DNA of 64,000 nt from Methanosphaera sp. ISO3-F5 (GTDB taxonomy: Archaea > Methanobacteriota > Methanobacteria > Methanobacteriales > Methanobacteriaceae). Location of the stretch: positions 2,399,486 through 2,463,485 of the forward strand of contig NZ_CP118753.2 in assembly GCF_034480035.2 (NCBI RefSeq), in the 5' to 3' direction. The translations under genes and the position numbers were made by a program. Every line of letters begins with the position of its first letter. Position 1 is the stretch's first letter. Below are positions 1 through 11,170 of this stretch, piece by piece. The notes beneath the pieces were generated by a model. The model was not told the origin of the DNA. It saw only the letters and a list, made by a program, of their open reading frames with translations, and made no database searches.

Positions 1-1997
1 CCATGACTACCAATAAGCTCCTCAAAAGCGTATACTTCACCATTAGATGAATCATATTCACTATTAACCAATATATCCGGAACATGGTCAAAATTATCTG
101 TTCTTTTAAGATGATCCACTACATGTTCACCATACTTTTCCAGAAAATTACTTCCAACAATTTTATCATCATCCAAATAATACACATCATTATCTGATAG
201 GACCATAGTACCAAGTATCTCCGATTTTACCATTACAAATCCTATACCCTCATGATTAGCAAGACCATTTATTAATCCCGGAAAAGCATCCTCCATCTGT
301 TCATAGGTTAACCTACCAGGCCAGTCAGTAAAGTATATGAGGCCAAGATTACCTGATGCCAATACTATTGTCTGAGGAGTTTCATCCTTCACCAACTCTT
401 CACTCACAAGGTCTACGCCTATATCATACTTATCAGATAATTTCTGTAATCTGTCAAGAATAGGATCCTTTTCTTTAATATAATCCCTTTTTTCTTTTAT
501 TTCCTTAACAATTTTCTTATTAGATGCATTCTCCTTTGCATTGCCAAATATCTCCCTAGCATGACTAATCTTTTCTTGTAACTTTTCCCTATTTTCTCTT
601 GCAATAGGACGTATAGTGAAGTTTTCTCCGAAGTGATCCTGGTTTGAATAAAGAATACTGTGAATTGTAATATTATCAGGCAAATAAGAACTTACAAGAT
701 CATTTAGTGATACACCATACTTTTGTTTAAATGTAGGTCCATTAGATTGTCCATGATCAGATAAAACAATAATATTATATTTACGCTTTGAATCAAGCAC
801 AGCCCTATGTACACGTTTAATCTGAGTATCAACCTGTCTTAGAGCATGAAAAGAATCCTTATCCCTAATTCCTGAATGATGAGCAATTTCATCATAACCC
901 ATATAAGTAGCATACATAGTATTAAACCGGCCAGCATACACATCACCTATCAGAGTGTATGTTGTAGCCTCCCTCATAACAATATTTGCACCACTTCTTG
1001 AAACAAAATAATAGAATCCTCTCTTAATCCTAGGCCGAATATCCCTAACAGTATGTTCTACTCGTGATAACAATTCAAGAAACATATCCGCCATAAACAA
1101 TACCAGTATCCTTGTAATAATATAAGGTGAAGAATACAGGTAATACCATGTTTTAGTATAAAAATCAGATAGCTTGGTTAATTTACTATAGGTTAACAGA
1201 CAGTCCTCAGCATCACCCGAAAACAGGTTACTTCGACTAGCCCCCACGTTTGACAATAAACCATCACCATCAGATATTCTTCTTTCAATACTGATTGCAT
1301 CAGACAAAGTATTTGAAGAAACTATCTTGTTATCATTTTCTTTTTCAACCCAACGAAAAGCAGGTATGTTAGAATTATTTCCATGCAATATTCCTGCCTG
1401 TGAAGAACTTGTCTGACTTGAAAGATCAGTTTGCCATTTTGTAAGCTTATGACTACCATCATCAAGAAATCTTTTCAAGTAAGGCATACTACCATTATTT
1501 AATGCTTCAATCAATACATCATATGCCAATCCATCAATTTCCAGGAATATGAAACCTTCCTTGTCAATATTTTTATTTGGCTGAATTTGTCTTCGTAACA
1601 CATACCTGTAATATGTAGAGTCCTCATCAATATCCATTATTAAGGAAATTATAGAGTTTATAAGGCCTAACAATAATGGTATTGAAAATAGTGAAATTCC
1701 TTCAATTGAAAAGGCAGGAAATATTATACTTATCACATAAAGTATAATTCCATCCAGTAGGAAAGTTCCAAAACCTAAAGTGAAAACTATAAACTTTAAC
1801 GAAATATATGACAATACTGGCCATAATACAGCATTTATTATTGATAATAATGAAATCACTATTAATGCTGTTGTAAAATCAGGTAAGTTTATTCCGCCAA
1901 TAGTTTGGGTTATTATAAAGAATATTAGCACTTCTAAAAATAGGAATATTAATGTTTTAATTATTCTGGTAAAATTCTCTCTAAAAAAATCATACAT
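1..1997 (-). CDS. Membrane-anchored alkaline phosphatase/phosphodiesterase family protein (3' end cut by window)
   Basis: The frame is open from an ATG at 1997 to the window edge (665 codons, no stop), so the C-terminus is missing. The N-terminal ~120 residues form about four hydrophobic helices like the phage-holin-4 (DUF360) membrane domain. A soluble alkaline-phosphatase-fold domain follows: FLEIDG near residue 150, a Ser/Thr-rich stretch where the nucleophile would lie (SSQTSSSQAG, near 195), YMGYDEIAHHSG near 365, and LSDHGQS near 410. GSHG is the last visible motif and is probably a metal ligand. A purine-rich GGAGGT lies upstream of the ATG. It likely hydrolyses a phosphoester at the membrane surface; the substrate is unknown. 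Confidence 0.85.
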   Translation of the reverse strand, partial: MYDFFRENFTRIIKTLIFLFLEVLIFFIITQTIGGINLPDFTTALIVISLLSIINAVLWPVLSYISLKFIVFTLGFGTFLLDGIILYVISIIFPAFSIEGISLFSIPLLLGLINSIISLIMDIDEDSTYYRYVLRRQIQPNKNIDKEGFIFLEIDGLAYDVLIEALNNGSMPYLKRFLDDGSHKLTKWQTDLSSQTSSSQAGILHGNNSNIPAFRWVEKENDNKIVSSNTLSDAISIERRISDGDGLLSNVGASRSNLFSGDAEDCLLTYSKLTKLSDFYTKTWYYLYSSPYIITRILVLFMADMFLELLSRVEHTVRDIRPRIKRGFYYFVSRSGANIVMREATTYTLIGDVYAGRFNTMYATYMGYDEIAHHSGIRDKDSFHALRQVDTQIKRVHRAVLDSKRKYNIIVLSDHGQSNGPTFKQKYGVSLNDLVSSYLPDNITIHSILYSNQDHFGENFTIRPIARENREKLQEKISHAREIFGNAKENASNKKIVKEIKEKRDYIKEKDPILDRLQKLSDKYDIGVDLVSEELVKDETPQTIVLASGNLGLIYFTDWPGRLTYEQMEDAFPGLINGLANHEGIGFVMVKSEILGTMVLSDNDVYYLDDDKIVGSNFLEKYGEHVVDHLKRTDNFDHVPDILVNSEYDSSNGEVYAFEELIGSH

Positions 1998-2050
1998 TTT
2001 AAAAAGACCTCCAGAGCAATTAATTTAAGTAAAAGGGGGGTGGTTAAATG

Positions 2051-2066
2051 AGAGAAAAAATTCTCT
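2051..2066 (-). terminator. Weak hairpin downstream of glyA
   Basis: AGAGAA and TTCTCT form a 6-bp stem around an all-A/T loop, directly after the glyA stop codon on the minus strand. It is short and may only mark the 3' end. Confidence 0.35.
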
Positions 2067-2068
2067 GT

Positions 2069-3337
2069 TTAAAATTCAATGTAATCGTATCCTTCACAAC
2101 CTTCATCGAATGCGTAGTGTACTGTTGTGAAGTTGCTCATAAATTCTGTGACATCTTCTGTAACATCTTTTTCATCCATCACTACTTGTTTGATGAATTC
2201 TGCTACTTGTTTCATGTCATCTTCTTTAAGTCCACGGTGTGTTAATTCTTGTGTTCCCATTCTGATACCTGATGGGTTATCACTGTTATTTACGTCATCC
2301 CATGGGAGTAAGTTTTTGTTTAGGATTATGTTGTTGTATTGTAATGTTTTTGCCATTTTAGATACATCACCAAGGTTTGCTACATCCATTGCTACTTGGT
2401 GTGATTCTGTGAATCCTTGATCTTCACATAATACATTGAATCCTAATTCGTATAAGCTTTGAGCTAGTGCTTTAGCGTTGCTTATTGTTTGTTTAGCATA
2501 GTCTTGACCAAATTCTAACATTTCTGCTGTAGCAATACCTAGTCCTGCCATGTGGTGTAAGTGGTGGTTACTTACTACTCCAGGGAATACACAGTTATCT
2601 ATTTTTTTATGTAAATCTTCTTTACAGAGGATGATTCCTCCCTGTGGTCCAGGGAATGTTTTATGTGTACTTCCTGTTACCATGTCTGCTCCATCTGCTA
2701 CTGGGTCTTGGAATTGTTTACCTGCAATTAAACCTAATACGTGAGCTCCGTCATAGATAACTCTTGCTCCTACTTCTTGAGCTACTTCAACTGCTTCTTT
2801 AACTGGTTGTGGGAATAAGAATAAACTACCACCAAGAACTATTCCTTTTGGTTCTTTGTCTCTGATTTTTGCTGCTAATTTATCCATGTCTACGTTCATT
2901 AATTCTGTATCCATTGGTACTGATGAGGTTTTAAGTCCTCTTATACCTGCTGCACTTACGCCTGCATGACTTATGTGTCCTCCTTCAGGTACGTTAATAC
3001 TCATTAATGTGTCGCCTGGTTTTGCGATTGCGAAGAAACATGCTAGGTTTGCTACTACTCCACTTGTTGGTTGTACGTTTGCATGGTCACATCCGAACAA
3101 TTTTTTTGATAAATCGATTGTTATTTGTTCGATTTCGTCTATGTAGTCGCATCCTTCGTATAATCTTTCGCCTGGTAATCCTTCTGCATATCTGTGTGAA
3201 AGGTCAGATGCTATTGCTTCTCTTACAGCTCTACTAGTAATGTTTTCACTAGCGATTAAGTTTAAACTATTTTTCATCCATTTATGATGAGTTTTGGTTA
3301 ATTCTTTAATTTTTTGTGCTTGTTCTAAGTTAGACAT
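2069..3337 (-). CDS. glyA: Serine hydroxymethyltransferase
   Basis: Cytosolic PLP enzyme that interconverts serine and glycine, passing the one-carbon unit to the tetrahydropterin carrier (tetrahydromethanopterin-type in methanogens). At 422 residues it has normal family length. Visible family features are NLIASEN near residue 26, a glycine-rich PLP phosphate region near 90, the DGAH aspartate motif near 197, and the PLP lysine in [12 protein letters not shown] (Lys226). It is a single gene with 276 bp of upstream spacer, so probably its own transcription unit. The start is the ATG after a GGAGGAAT-like ribosome-binding sequence. Confidence 0.96.
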   Translation of the reverse strand: MSNLEQAQKIKELTKTHHKWMKNSLNLIASENITSRAVREAIASDLSHRYAEGLPGERLYEGCDYIDEIEQITIDLSKKLFGCDHANVQPTSGVVANLACFFAIAKPGDTLMSINVPEGGHISHAGVSAAGIRGLKTSSVPMDTELMNVDMDKLAAKIRDKEPKGIVLGGSLFLFPQPVKEAVEVAQEVGARVIYDGAHVLGLIAGKQFQDPVADGADMVTGSTHKTFPGPQGGIILCKEDLHKKIDNCVFPGVVSNHHLHHMAGLGIATAEMLEFGQDYAKQTISNAKALAQSLYELGFNVLCEDQGFTESHQVAMDVANLGDVSKMAKTLQYNNIILNKNLLPWDDVNNSDNPSGIRMGTQELTHRGLKEDDMKQVAEFIKQVVMDEKDVTEDVTEFMSNFTTVHYAFDEGCEGYDYIEF

Positions 3338-3571
3338 TAATTTTATTCCTCCAAAAAAGATTTCGCATATTAATTTTCTTATTAATATTAAAGTTAAAAA
3401 TGCAGTAATGGATAATCCATTAATATATTTGATATTATGTTTATTTTTTAAAGTATAATTAGTTTATGTTTAGGAGGAAATAGTTAGAATATTTGTTATT
3501 TATGTGGTAGTGTAATTAGGAAATATTTAAAAACAGTATTTGATTTGTGGAGTTTATTTAAAGGTAAATAT

Positions 3572-3594
3572 ATAAAGGGTGTTGAACCCTTTAT
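3572..3594 (-). terminator. Hairpin downstream of hdrA
   Basis: ATAAAGGGT and its complement form a 9-bp stem with a 5-nt loop, starting 20 nt beyond the hdrA stop codon in the direction of transcription. An AT-rich tract rather than a pure T-run follows. It is probably an hdrA 3'-end element. Confidence 0.55.
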
Positions 3595-3613
3595 CATATA
3601 CATACTAGTATGC

Positions 3614-5569
3614 TTATTTACCGAGAGCTGCTTCAATTTGAGCAAGTATTTGGTTGTTTTTGAAGTGTGCTTGATCGAGTGCACCGGTTGGACATGCAGC
3701 TACACATGTTCCACATCCTTTACATAAAGCTACGTTTACGTGGGATTTACCGTCTACGATTTCTAATGCTCCGAATGGACATAGTTCTACACAAATTTCA
3801 CAACCACCACAATTGTCTTCATCTACTTCAGCGATGATAGGTTCAATTTCTACTTCTCCTTGGATCATAGGAATTGCTGCTCTTGCTGCTGCACCTGAAG
3901 CTTGTGATACTGTGTCAGGAATATCTTTAGGACCTTGTGCTACACCTGCGAGGTATATACCATCGGTCATTGTATCTACAGGTCTTAGTTTTGGATGTGC
4001 TTCCATGAAGAAACCATCTGCTGATTTGGATAATCCTAATGTTTGTCTGAGTGTTTCTTGTCCTTCTGGAGGTACAAGTCCTACAGATAATACTACTAAG
4101 TCGTATGTGAATGCGGTTGCTTTACCGAGTAAAGTATCTTCTGCACGTACTGTGATTGTTTTATCTTCGTTTTCGATAAGTTGTGCTGCTTTTCCTCTGA
4201 TAAATTTGATTCCGTATTTTTCTTGTGATAATCTGTAGAATTCTTCGTAACCTTTACCGAATGCACGGATATCTATGTAGTAGATTGTTACTTCGGTGTC
4301 TGGTTCGTGGTCTACACATAATTGTGCGTTTTTCATTGCGTACATACAACATACTCTGGAACAGTATGGGTTTCCTACTTTTTCATCACGAGAACCTACA
4401 CATTGTATGAATGCTACTCTTTTTGGAGTTTCACCGGATGATGGTTGGATTACGTGACCTTGGGTTGGTCCAGATGCGTTGATGTATCTTTCGATTTGTA
4501 ATCCTGTGATTACGTTTTCTGCTTGGTCAAAGATGTATTCTTCTTTGAGTGTTGGATCGAATGGGTCGTATCCTGTTGCTACTACTATTGTACCAATTTC
4601 TAAAGTGATTTCTTGTGGTTCTTGTTCGTGGTTAATTGCACCGATTTCACAAGCTTTGTCACATAAGTGACAGTTGATACAGTAGTCTTTGTCGATGGTT
4701 GCTACGAGAGGTACTGCTTGTGGGAATGGGATGTATGCTGCTTTTACCATACCGGTTCCTTCGTCGAAGTAGTTTGGTATTTCTATTGGACATACTTCTT
4801 GACATACTCCACAACCTGTACATGCTTCTTCATCTACGTATCTTGCTTTTTTCTCTACTGTTACTGTGAAGTTTCCTATGTAACCGTCTACATCTTTTAC
4901 TTCTGCGTATGCTATGAGTTCGATGTTTTCGTGTTTTGCTGCATCTACCATTTTAGGTGCTAGGATACACATTGAACAGTCGAGTGTTGGGAATGTTTTA
5001 TCTAATTGTCCCATTCTTCCACTGATGGTTGGGTTTCTTTCTATTAAGTATGTTTTGAAACCTAAGTCTCCTAGGTCGAGTGCGGTTTGAATACCTGCAA
5101 TTCCTCCACCAATAACCATTGCGGTTTTTGTTACGGATACTTTTTCTGGTGTTAATGCGTCAAGTAATCTTACTTTTGCAATACCCATTCTTACTAAGTC
5201 TTTTGCTTTTTCTGTTGCACCTTCAGGATTGTCTCCGTGTACCCATGAGTCTTGTTCTCTTAAGTTTACGAATTCAAATAAGTATTTGTTTAATCCTGCT
5301 TCTTCTACACATCTACGGAATGTAGGTTCGTGTAGACGAGGTGAACATGCTGCTACTACAACTCTGTTTAAGTTTAATTCTTTAATATCATCTTGAATAA
5401 TTTTTTGTCCTGGGTCTGAGCACATATATTTGTATTCACGTGATACCACTACATCTGGAAGGGTTTCAACGTAATCAGCTACTGCTTTACAGTCTACTAC
5501 TCCACCGATGTTTACTCCACAGTGGCATGTGTATACTCCTATACGTAATTCTTCATTATTATCTGCCAA
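3614..5569 (-). CDS. hdrA: CoB-CoM heterodisulfide reductase iron-sulfur flavoprotein subunit A
   Basis: Flavin-based electron-bifurcating subunit of the cytoplasmic HdrABC-MvhADG complex, which couples CoM-S-S-CoB reduction to ferredoxin reduction. The 651 residues match the family. The FAD GGGIAG motif is at about 153-158. [10 protein letters not shown] (Cys198 and Cys201) sits where some methanogens carry selenocysteine; here it is cysteine. Four ferredoxin-type 4Fe-4S motifs are visible, near residues 250, 297, 587 and 616. The N-terminal TCHCG domain is also typical. hdrBC and mvh are not in the window, so hdrA stands alone, as is common in Methanobacteriales. Confidence 0.96.
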   Translation of the reverse strand: MADNNEELRIGVYTCHCGVNIGGVVDCKAVADYVETLPDVVVSREYKYMCSDPGQKIIQDDIKELNLNRVVVAACSPRLHEPTFRRCVEEAGLNKYLFEFVNLREQDSWVHGDNPEGATEKAKDLVRMGIAKVRLLDALTPEKVSVTKTAMVIGGGIAGIQTALDLGDLGFKTYLIERNPTISGRMGQLDKTFPTLDCSMCILAPKMVDAAKHENIELIAYAEVKDVDGYIGNFTVTVEKKARYVDEEACTGCGVCQEVCPIEIPNYFDEGTGMVKAAYIPFPQAVPLVATIDKDYCINCHLCDKACEIGAINHEQEPQEITLEIGTIVVATGYDPFDPTLKEEYIFDQAENVITGLQIERYINASGPTQGHVIQPSSGETPKRVAFIQCVGSRDEKVGNPYCSRVCCMYAMKNAQLCVDHEPDTEVTIYYIDIRAFGKGYEEFYRLSQEKYGIKFIRGKAAQLIENEDKTITVRAEDTLLGKATAFTYDLVVLSVGLVPPEGQETLRQTLGLSKSADGFFMEAHPKLRPVDTMTDGIYLAGVAQGPKDIPDTVSQASGAAARAAIPMIQGEVEIEPIIAEVDEDNCGGCEICVELCPFGALEIVDGKSHVNVALCKGCGTCVAACPTGALDQAHFKNNQILAQIEAALGK

Positions 5570-5761
5570 GTTAAATCACCTATTTATTAAGACTATTGCT
5601 TACATCACGATTTTTTATTTATTAGGGAAAAAATCAGTTAAAAAACCTACAAGTTAAACTATTAACTAAATTATATCCTATACTTTAAAGTTACTAGGAC
5701 TTTATATATAAACTTTTATTTTGTTCGTACAAAAACAAATCAATATATTGGTTAAAAAAAA

Positions 5762-6664
5762 TTAAATTAAAAAAGAAATCAAAGCAGTTAAAGTAAACAA
5801 TCCCAACACAGTATTAGTGAAAATCATCGAACTCATAAGTTTAGTGTCCAAACCATAATTAATAGACAATACAAGAGCATTCATAGCAGTAGACATACCA
5901 GCTTCAAGAACAGCAACCTTGAAACTTAAGCCCCCAAAACCAATGAATCCCAACATCAAAAACATTACCACAGGAGCAACAATTAATCTAACAAATGATA
6001 CAAACAATGAATCAGATAAAGAATGCCTAATCTCATTAAAATCTAAACGTAACCCAAGAGTAATCATTATCAAAGGAATTGTAGCCTGACCAAGATAATT
6101 CAATGAATTTTCCAAAACATAACCATACTGTAAATTAAAAACATTAAACACTAAAGCAAAAATTACCGCCCATAACGGAACAAAAGATACCGACTGTTTT
6201 AACACTTCTCTCCTGTTACCACCAAACACACTTACTAACAGCATACCCAAGATGACAAAAATAACAGTAGTTTCTAAATCAAAGAATATGGCATGCAAAA
6301 ATCCATCATTTCCAAACACGCCCATACTGATAGGAAAACCCAGAAATCCAGTATTCATCATAGCACAGGCAATCATAATCGTCCAAGTTTTTATCTTAGA
6401 ATAATTTCTGAACTTACAAAACAGATACGCTAAAATAATGCAGACCATACTGATAATTAATGCAAAAAAAGGCAAAAACAGCATGTCAGAACTAATGTTT
6501 GCACGAGATAAATTAACAAAAATCAAAGAAGGCAAAGTTACATCGAGCACTATCTTCGTTAAGGTGACACTATCCTGAACTTTAAGAATATCATGTCTTT
6601 TAAGTGAATAACCTAACACTATCATCAAAGTTGGAACTAAAATAATCTCCAATGGAGTAGCCAT
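5762..6664 (-). CDS. AEC-family (auxin efflux carrier-like) transporter, copy 1
   Basis: Integral membrane protein of 300 residues with about ten hydrophobic helices, of the auxin efflux carrier family that includes malonate/malate and other organic-acid permeases. I chose ATG 6664 because GGGAGGT lies just upstream; an in-frame start 15 codons earlier lacks such a site. The N-terminus (MATPLEIILVPTLMIVLGY) parallels that of the next gene upstream. The two genes are adjacent in tandem with about 50 bp between them and look like a local duplication. The substrate cannot be told from sequence. Confidence 0.85.
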   Translation of the reverse strand: MATPLEIILVPTLMIVLGYSLKRHDILKVQDSVTLTKIVLDVTLPSLIFVNLSRANISSDMLFLPFFALIISMVCIILAYLFCKFRNYSKIKTWTIMIACAMMNTGFLGFPISMGVFGNDGFLHAIFFDLETTVIFVILGMLLVSVFGGNRREVLKQSVSFVPLWAVIFALVFNVFNLQYGYVLENSLNYLGQATIPLIMITLGLRLDFNEIRHSLSDSLFVSFVRLIVAPVVMFLMLGFIGFGGLSFKVAVLEAGMSTAMNALVLSINYGLDTKLMSSMIFTNTVLGLFTLTALISFLI

Positions 6665-6717
6665 AACATACCTCCCATTATCTATAAAGTAATTTTTGTT
6701 AAGACACATATAAGTAA

Positions 6718-7617
6718 TTACAATACTGAAATAATTACTGGCAATGTAAGTAAACTAATTATTGTTGTGATAAATACCACTGCACTAACTAATTCCACAT
6801 CCAAGTCATATGTTATTGCAAGAACCAGAGAATTCATTGCTGTTGGCATAGCAGATTGCAATACCGAAACCTGTAACATCAAACCGCTAAAACCAGTACC
6901 TGCCAATAATGTATATAATATTATAGGTGCTATCAATAGTCTTGAAAATGATACAAATACAACATCAGACAAATATGATTTGAAATCCTTGAAACTGATA
7001 GTTAAACCTAGAGACAACATTATGAGTGGTATTGCAGAGTTTCCAAGGTATGTTAATGAGTTTTTCAAAACATAACCTAGGGGTATGTTGAATATGTTGA
7101 AGATTAAACCGAATATTATTGCCCATAATGGGACAAATGTCAAACCATTATGAATGACTTCTTTTTTGTTTCCTCCGAATATTGTGGATAATATTATACC
7201 AAATATTACAAATAGTATGGCAACTGCCATGTCATAGAATATTGCGTAGGTCAAACCTTCATTACCAAACACTCCTAAAACAATTGGATAACCAATAAAA
7301 GCAGTGTTCATCATTGAAAGTAATATTATTAATGTCCAAGTTTTGATTTTAGAATAACCTCTTAACTTAGAATAAAAATATGCAATCAACATACATATGA
7401 AGCTAAGGCCAAATGAAATAAGTGGAAGCAAAATCATCTGCCCCTCAATACGAGATGATGAAATATTGATAAATATAAGAGCAGGTAAACTAATATTCAG
7501 AACAATCTTAGACAACAAAGAACTATGATCATCATCCAAAATATTAAAATATTTCAACAACACACCTACAATAATCATAAAAGTAGGTACTAAAATAACT
7601 TCAATAGAATTTACCAT
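6718..7617 (-). CDS. AEC-family transporter, copy 2
   Basis: A 299-residue polytopic membrane protein, paralogous to the gene immediately downstream. Shared landmarks are IEVILVPTFMIIVGV at the N-terminus, KIKTWT near residue 90, a conserved FVPLWAIIF segment near 160, and an alanine/methionine-rich SAMPTAMNSLVLA motif near 260. The two copies differ clearly in sequence, so the duplication is not recent. The pair may form heteromers or carry different acids; this is inference. Confidence 0.85.
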   Translation of the reverse strand: MVNSIEVILVPTFMIIVGVLLKYFNILDDDHSSLLSKIVLNISLPALIFINISSSRIEGQMILLPLISFGLSFICMLIAYFYSKLRGYSKIKTWTLIILLSMMNTAFIGYPIVLGVFGNEGLTYAIFYDMAVAILFVIFGIILSTIFGGNKKEVIHNGLTFVPLWAIIFGLIFNIFNIPLGYVLKNSLTYLGNSAIPLIMLSLGLTISFKDFKSYLSDVVFVSFSRLLIAPIILYTLLAGTGFSGLMLQVSVLQSAMPTAMNSLVLAITYDLDVELVSAVVFITTIISLLTLPVIISVL

Positions 7618-7671
7618 AATAATAATATAAAAAAGAAAATATAAAAAAATTTAGAAAAAAGGAGTTTAAAT

Positions 7672-8607
7672 TTAATCTACTAAACCATCAGTAGTAACTT
7701 TAAATACTGCTTCACCCTCAGGTAAGTGAGGACTGTCAACTAAACGAGCAATTCTTTTACCAGATAATCCTTTTTTAAGTAAAATCCTATAAGTTGATGC
7801 GTGACCTAATACGTGTCCACCAACAGCTTTAGTTGGAGTTCCAAAGAATGCATCCGGTTTTGATTGTACCTGGTTAGTGATAAGCACTGCTACATTATAT
7901 GTATTAGCAATAGTTTGTAAAGTGTGCAAATGCTGATTAAGCTTTTGTTGACGGGTAGCAAGGGATTCCCTACCAACATATTCTGCCCTGAAATGTGCCA
8001 TTAATGAATCCACAATGATAAGTTTAATGTTTGAACCACTTTGAATCAATTCGTTAATTTTATCTGCCATTAACATTTGATGACTGCTGTTAAAAGCTCT
8101 TGCTACATGAATTTTTTTAAGAACTTCCTCAATTTCTAAACCAAATGCGTTAGCTATTTGTTCTACTCTTTCTGGTCTGAAGGTGTTTTCTGTATCAATG
8201 AATACTACTTCTCCTTCAAGTCCGCCTTCTTCTACTGGTAGTTGAGTAGTAACTGATAATTCGTGTGAAATTTGACTTTTTCCTGAACCGAATTCTCCAT
8301 ATACTTCTGTGATGGATTGTGTTTCTACTCCACCACCGATTAGTTCATCTAATCCTTTACTTCCTGTTGTGATTCTTCCAACATCTTCACGTCTTTCCAT
8401 TACTTCAAATGCTGTTTCGAAGTCTATTTTCTCTGCCTTACGTGCTGCTTCAATAACTTTTGCTGCTACACCTTCACCTATTTCTACTTTAACACTTAAC
8501 TCTTTTGGTGTTGCTGTTGCTAAACGCATCATATCAGCAAATCCTGCATCTCGTAATTTTTGTGCTGTTTTTTCTCCTACACTTGGTAAATCTTCTAATT
8601 CTGCCAT
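7672..8607 (-). CDS. radA: DNA repair and recombination protein RadA
   Basis: Archaeal RecA/Rad51-family recombinase that forms filaments on single-stranded DNA and catalyses strand exchange. The 311 residues match the family. An N-terminal helix-hairpin-helix domain ([16 protein letters not shown]) is followed by Walker A GEFGSGKS at about 104-111, Walker [13 protein letters not shown] near 195, and the L2-region [19 protein letters not shown] precedes the ATG. It lies 33 bp downstream of the RPA gene on the same strand, so the two ssDNA-handling proteins are probably co-transcribed. Confidence 0.97.
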   Translation of the reverse strand: MAELEDLPSVGEKTAQKLRDAGFADMMRLATATPKELSVKVEIGEGVAAKVIEAARKAEKIDFETAFEVMERREDVGRITTGSKGLDELIGGGVETQSITEVYGEFGSGKSQISHELSVTTQLPVEEGGLEGEVVFIDTENTFRPERVEQIANAFGLEIEEVLKKIHVARAFNSSHQMLMADKINELIQSGSNIKLIIVDSLMAHFRAEYVGRESLATRQQKLNQHLHTLQTIANTYNVAVLITNQVQSKPDAFFGTPTKAVGGHVLGHASTYRILLKKGLSGKRIARLVDSPHLPEGEAVFKVTTDGLVD

Positions 8608-8640
8608 GTTTTATCTCCTATATTTTTATTAGTGTTTTTT

Positions 8641-11022
8641 TTATAATACTATGACTAAACGTCTGACATTTAATCTTATATCTTCATTATAATCATTATA
8701 TTGTGCATCAGCTATTATGGTAGCTTCATGTCCTATTAGATCTTCAATTTTTGAGGACATTGATGATTCGTCCCCAGTTTGTTGGAATATTTCTATTACT
8801 TCATCAGTGGTTGTTTGTATTAATTCTTCTGCTTGTTTTCTGAAGAAAGTTGCTGTTATTGAACCTGTTTCATCTTGTAGTACTGTTTGTATTATCATAA
8901 GATAATCTGGTTCTTCTATTTTTTCACCACAATGATCACAAATATATCCTTCTTCACTTTGTACTATTCGTTTGTTACAATTTGGACACATTGCATATAA
9001 TATTTTTTCTCCGTTGATTTCTTGGATGTTTCCTTTAACTTTTATGTGTTGGTCATCATCTTCTATGTCTTCTATCATTTTTTCAACGAAGAGTTGATTT
9101 TCTATTTCATGCATTGTTGGCATTAGTTCTGCTTCTTCTGGTCTTGCTTGTCGAATAGTACTGGAACCTGATATTGATAATCGTAGCTTGTTTTCTTGTA
9201 ATTGTATTACAGGGTTTTCTATGATTATTGCGGATCCTTCAGTGAATTTTACATCGGTTGCATCATCCCAGAGTGATACTTGTATTTCTCCAGTTTCATC
9301 TGCAACATAGACTGCTCTTACTTTACCGTCTCGGCCATCTGCTCTTGTGAATGTGTTGATTTCGTTTATTGTTGTTACTCTTACTCTTAGTTTTGTGTTT
9401 GTTTCGTTTTCTTCTAGTTGACTGATTGTTCTGTCATTGTATCTGTCTTGTTCTAGTTGTTGGTATGATGGTAGGTTTGTTATTTCATCTTCTTCTGGTA
9501 TTGTTATTCTGGATGATTTTCCTACGCTTAGTTCCATTGTTCCTTGTCCTAGTCTTGTTCTTGCATTTTCTATTTTTAGTGCGTCTCCTAGTCCTTGGTT
9601 GATGTCTGCTTTATCATCCCATAATGATGTTCTGACTACTCCTGTTTCATCTGCTAGTTCTATGGATCTTACTTGTCCCTCGGTTCCGTCTACTCTCTGG
9701 AATTCTCTGATGTCATTCATTGCCAGTATTCTTCCTATTACATCTACTTCTCTTCCTTCGTCTTGGTCTATGTCTAGTATGTCTTTTATTTTTGCTACTT
9801 CGAAGTTTTTGATTTGTTCTAGTTTTTCTTTTAGTTCTTCGTCGATGTCCGGGTTTAGTACTATTGCTGCGTTCCATCCTGTGTTGTATCTGTAGCTGTC
9901 TCCTGAGTAGTCATCGAATTCTATGGTTCCTCCTTCTATTTTGATGATGTCTCCTTTGTTCATTGCTATTTCTGTTTCTTTGTTCCATAGTGTTACGCGT
10001 ATGGATCCTGTGTCGTCTGTTACTTCTATGCTTCTTACGTGTCCTTCTGTTCCATCATTTTTTTGGAATGTTATTGTATCGTATATTTTTGTTAGAACTC
10101 CTAGTATTGTTACGTTGTCTTTTTCTGTTGCGTTTCCTATTTTGAATATTTCTTGATGGTATTCTGGGAGGTCGTAGTCTCCTTTTACTATTCTTCCGTT
10201 CCAACTGTTTGATAATGAGAATGTTCCGTTTCTTTCTTGTGCTCTTGCTTTTATGATTTTTATTGTGTCGTTTTCTTTTAGTTCTAGTGTTTCTACTAGT
10301 TCTGTGTCATTGTTCCATAGGGTGAATTCCATGTTTCCTGTTGCGTCCATTACGTCTATGGTGATTATTTTTAGGGTTCTGTCTTCTTTTTTTATTTCTC
10401 GTAGTGTGGCTATTTTGGTTATTCTTACGATGACATTGTATTCTCCATCTTCTGTGATGTCTCCTAGGTTGGTTATGTTTTGTTGGAATTTTGGTAGTTC
10501 CGGGTCTACTTCTTCTGGCATTACTTGTATTGATGAGTTATTTCTCATTTGTACTTCTAAGTCTCCGGTGTATCCTTTTCTTACTTCGAGGTTGTTGATT
10601 TTTACTATGTCACCTTCGTTTATTCTGGACATGTATTTCATGTTGTCTGTCCACATTACGACCCTTATTTTTCCTGTTGTGTCTTGGACTGTTAGGTTTG
10701 CGACTTTTCCTTCTCGTCCTTTTTTGGTTGTGAATGTTTTTATGTTGGAGATTGATAACAATCTTCCTTGGATACTGATGTTTCCGTTTCCTTCAACTAA
10801 TGAAGAGATTTTTTGTACTTGGTTTGTGTGTGTTTGTTGAATATTTTCTCTTCCTGCATATTTTTCGACGGCCATGTTTACTACTTGTTCTTCAGTGATG
10901 AATGGTGATTCACTGTTTTCTATTGTTATTTCTTCAATATCTTTTAAAAAGTCTTTATATTCAACTTTATCTTTTACTTCTTGATATCTTTCTTTGTAAT
11001 ATTCTTCATTTTCTGAAGTCAT
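8641..11022 (-). CDS. Replication protein A (RPA), multi-OB-fold ssDNA-binding protein
   Basis: Single-stranded DNA-binding protein of 793 residues. At least five OB-fold repeats can be counted from recurring strand motifs (IRVVMWTD, MEFTLWN, IRVTLWN, VRTSLWDD, IQVSLWDD), each after a 'RADGRDGKV'-type turn. A C4 zinc finger (CPNCNK...CDHCG) near 680-705 and a final OB-like domain complete it. The array is long for a euryarchaeal RPA. It precedes radA in an apparent operon. A good promoter match (BRE plus TTTATATA) lies 134 bp upstream. Confidence 0.92.
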   Translation of the reverse strand: MTSENEEYYKERYQEVKDKVEYKDFLKDIEEITIENSESPFITEEQVVNMAVEKYAGRENIQQTHTNQVQKISSLVEGNGNISIQGRLLSISNIKTFTTKKGREGKVANLTVQDTTGKIRVVMWTDNMKYMSRINEGDIVKINNLEVRKGYTGDLEVQMRNNSSIQVMPEEVDPELPKFQQNITNLGDITEDGEYNVIVRITKIATLREIKKEDRTLKIITIDVMDATGNMEFTLWNNDTELVETLELKENDTIKIIKARAQERNGTFSLSNSWNGRIVKGDYDLPEYHQEIFKIGNATEKDNVTILGVLTKIYDTITFQKNDGTEGHVRSIEVTDDTGSIRVTLWNKETEIAMNKGDIIKIEGGTIEFDDYSGDSYRYNTGWNAAIVLNPDIDEELKEKLEQIKNFEVAKIKDILDIDQDEGREVDVIGRILAMNDIREFQRVDGTEGQVRSIELADETGVVRTSLWDDKADINQGLGDALKIENARTRLGQGTMELSVGKSSRITIPEEDEITNLPSYQQLEQDRYNDRTISQLEENETNTKLRVRVTTINEINTFTRADGRDGKVRAVYVADETGEIQVSLWDDATDVKFTEGSAIIIENPVIQLQENKLRLSISGSSTIRQARPEEAELMPTMHEIENQLFVEKMIEDIEDDDQHIKVKGNIQEINGEKILYAMCPNCNKRIVQSEEGYICDHCGEKIEEPDYLMIIQTVLQDETGSITATFFRKQAEELIQTTTDEVIEIFQQTGDESSMSSKIEDLIGHEATIIADAQYNDYNEDIRLNVRRLVIVL

Positions 11023-11155
11023 ATTATCATGTCTCCTACGTGGGTTTTTATAATTTTTACTTGATAATCCTTTTTAGATTATCTGACAGGAAATTTATGA
11101 AAATTATATTTTTTCATGTATATTTACTATCGTATGATTAGATTTTTGTAAACTC

Positions 11156-11170
11156 TATATAAAGGTTTTT
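11156..11170 (-). promoter_or_regulatory. Promoter (BRE/TATA) for the RPA-radA operon
   Basis: On the minus strand the sequence reads AAAAACC then TTTATATA, matching the methanogen BRE plus TATA consensus. Initiation would fall near 11130, giving a leader of about 105 nt before the RPA ATG. Confidence 0.6.

Noticed and set aside
3472-3520. Perfect-looking AGGAGGA ribosome-binding sequence on the plus strand
   Set aside because: It is followed only by a five-codon frame ending in TAG; no gene can be supported.
3813-4238. Open frame of 141 codons on the plus strand opposite hdrA
   Set aside because: It is the antisense shadow of a certain gene with conserved cysteine motifs and has no family features.
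4960-4980. Possible selenocysteine position in HdrA
   Set aside because: The codon at the DCSMC position reads as cysteine; there is no in-frame TGA and no reason to invoke recoding.
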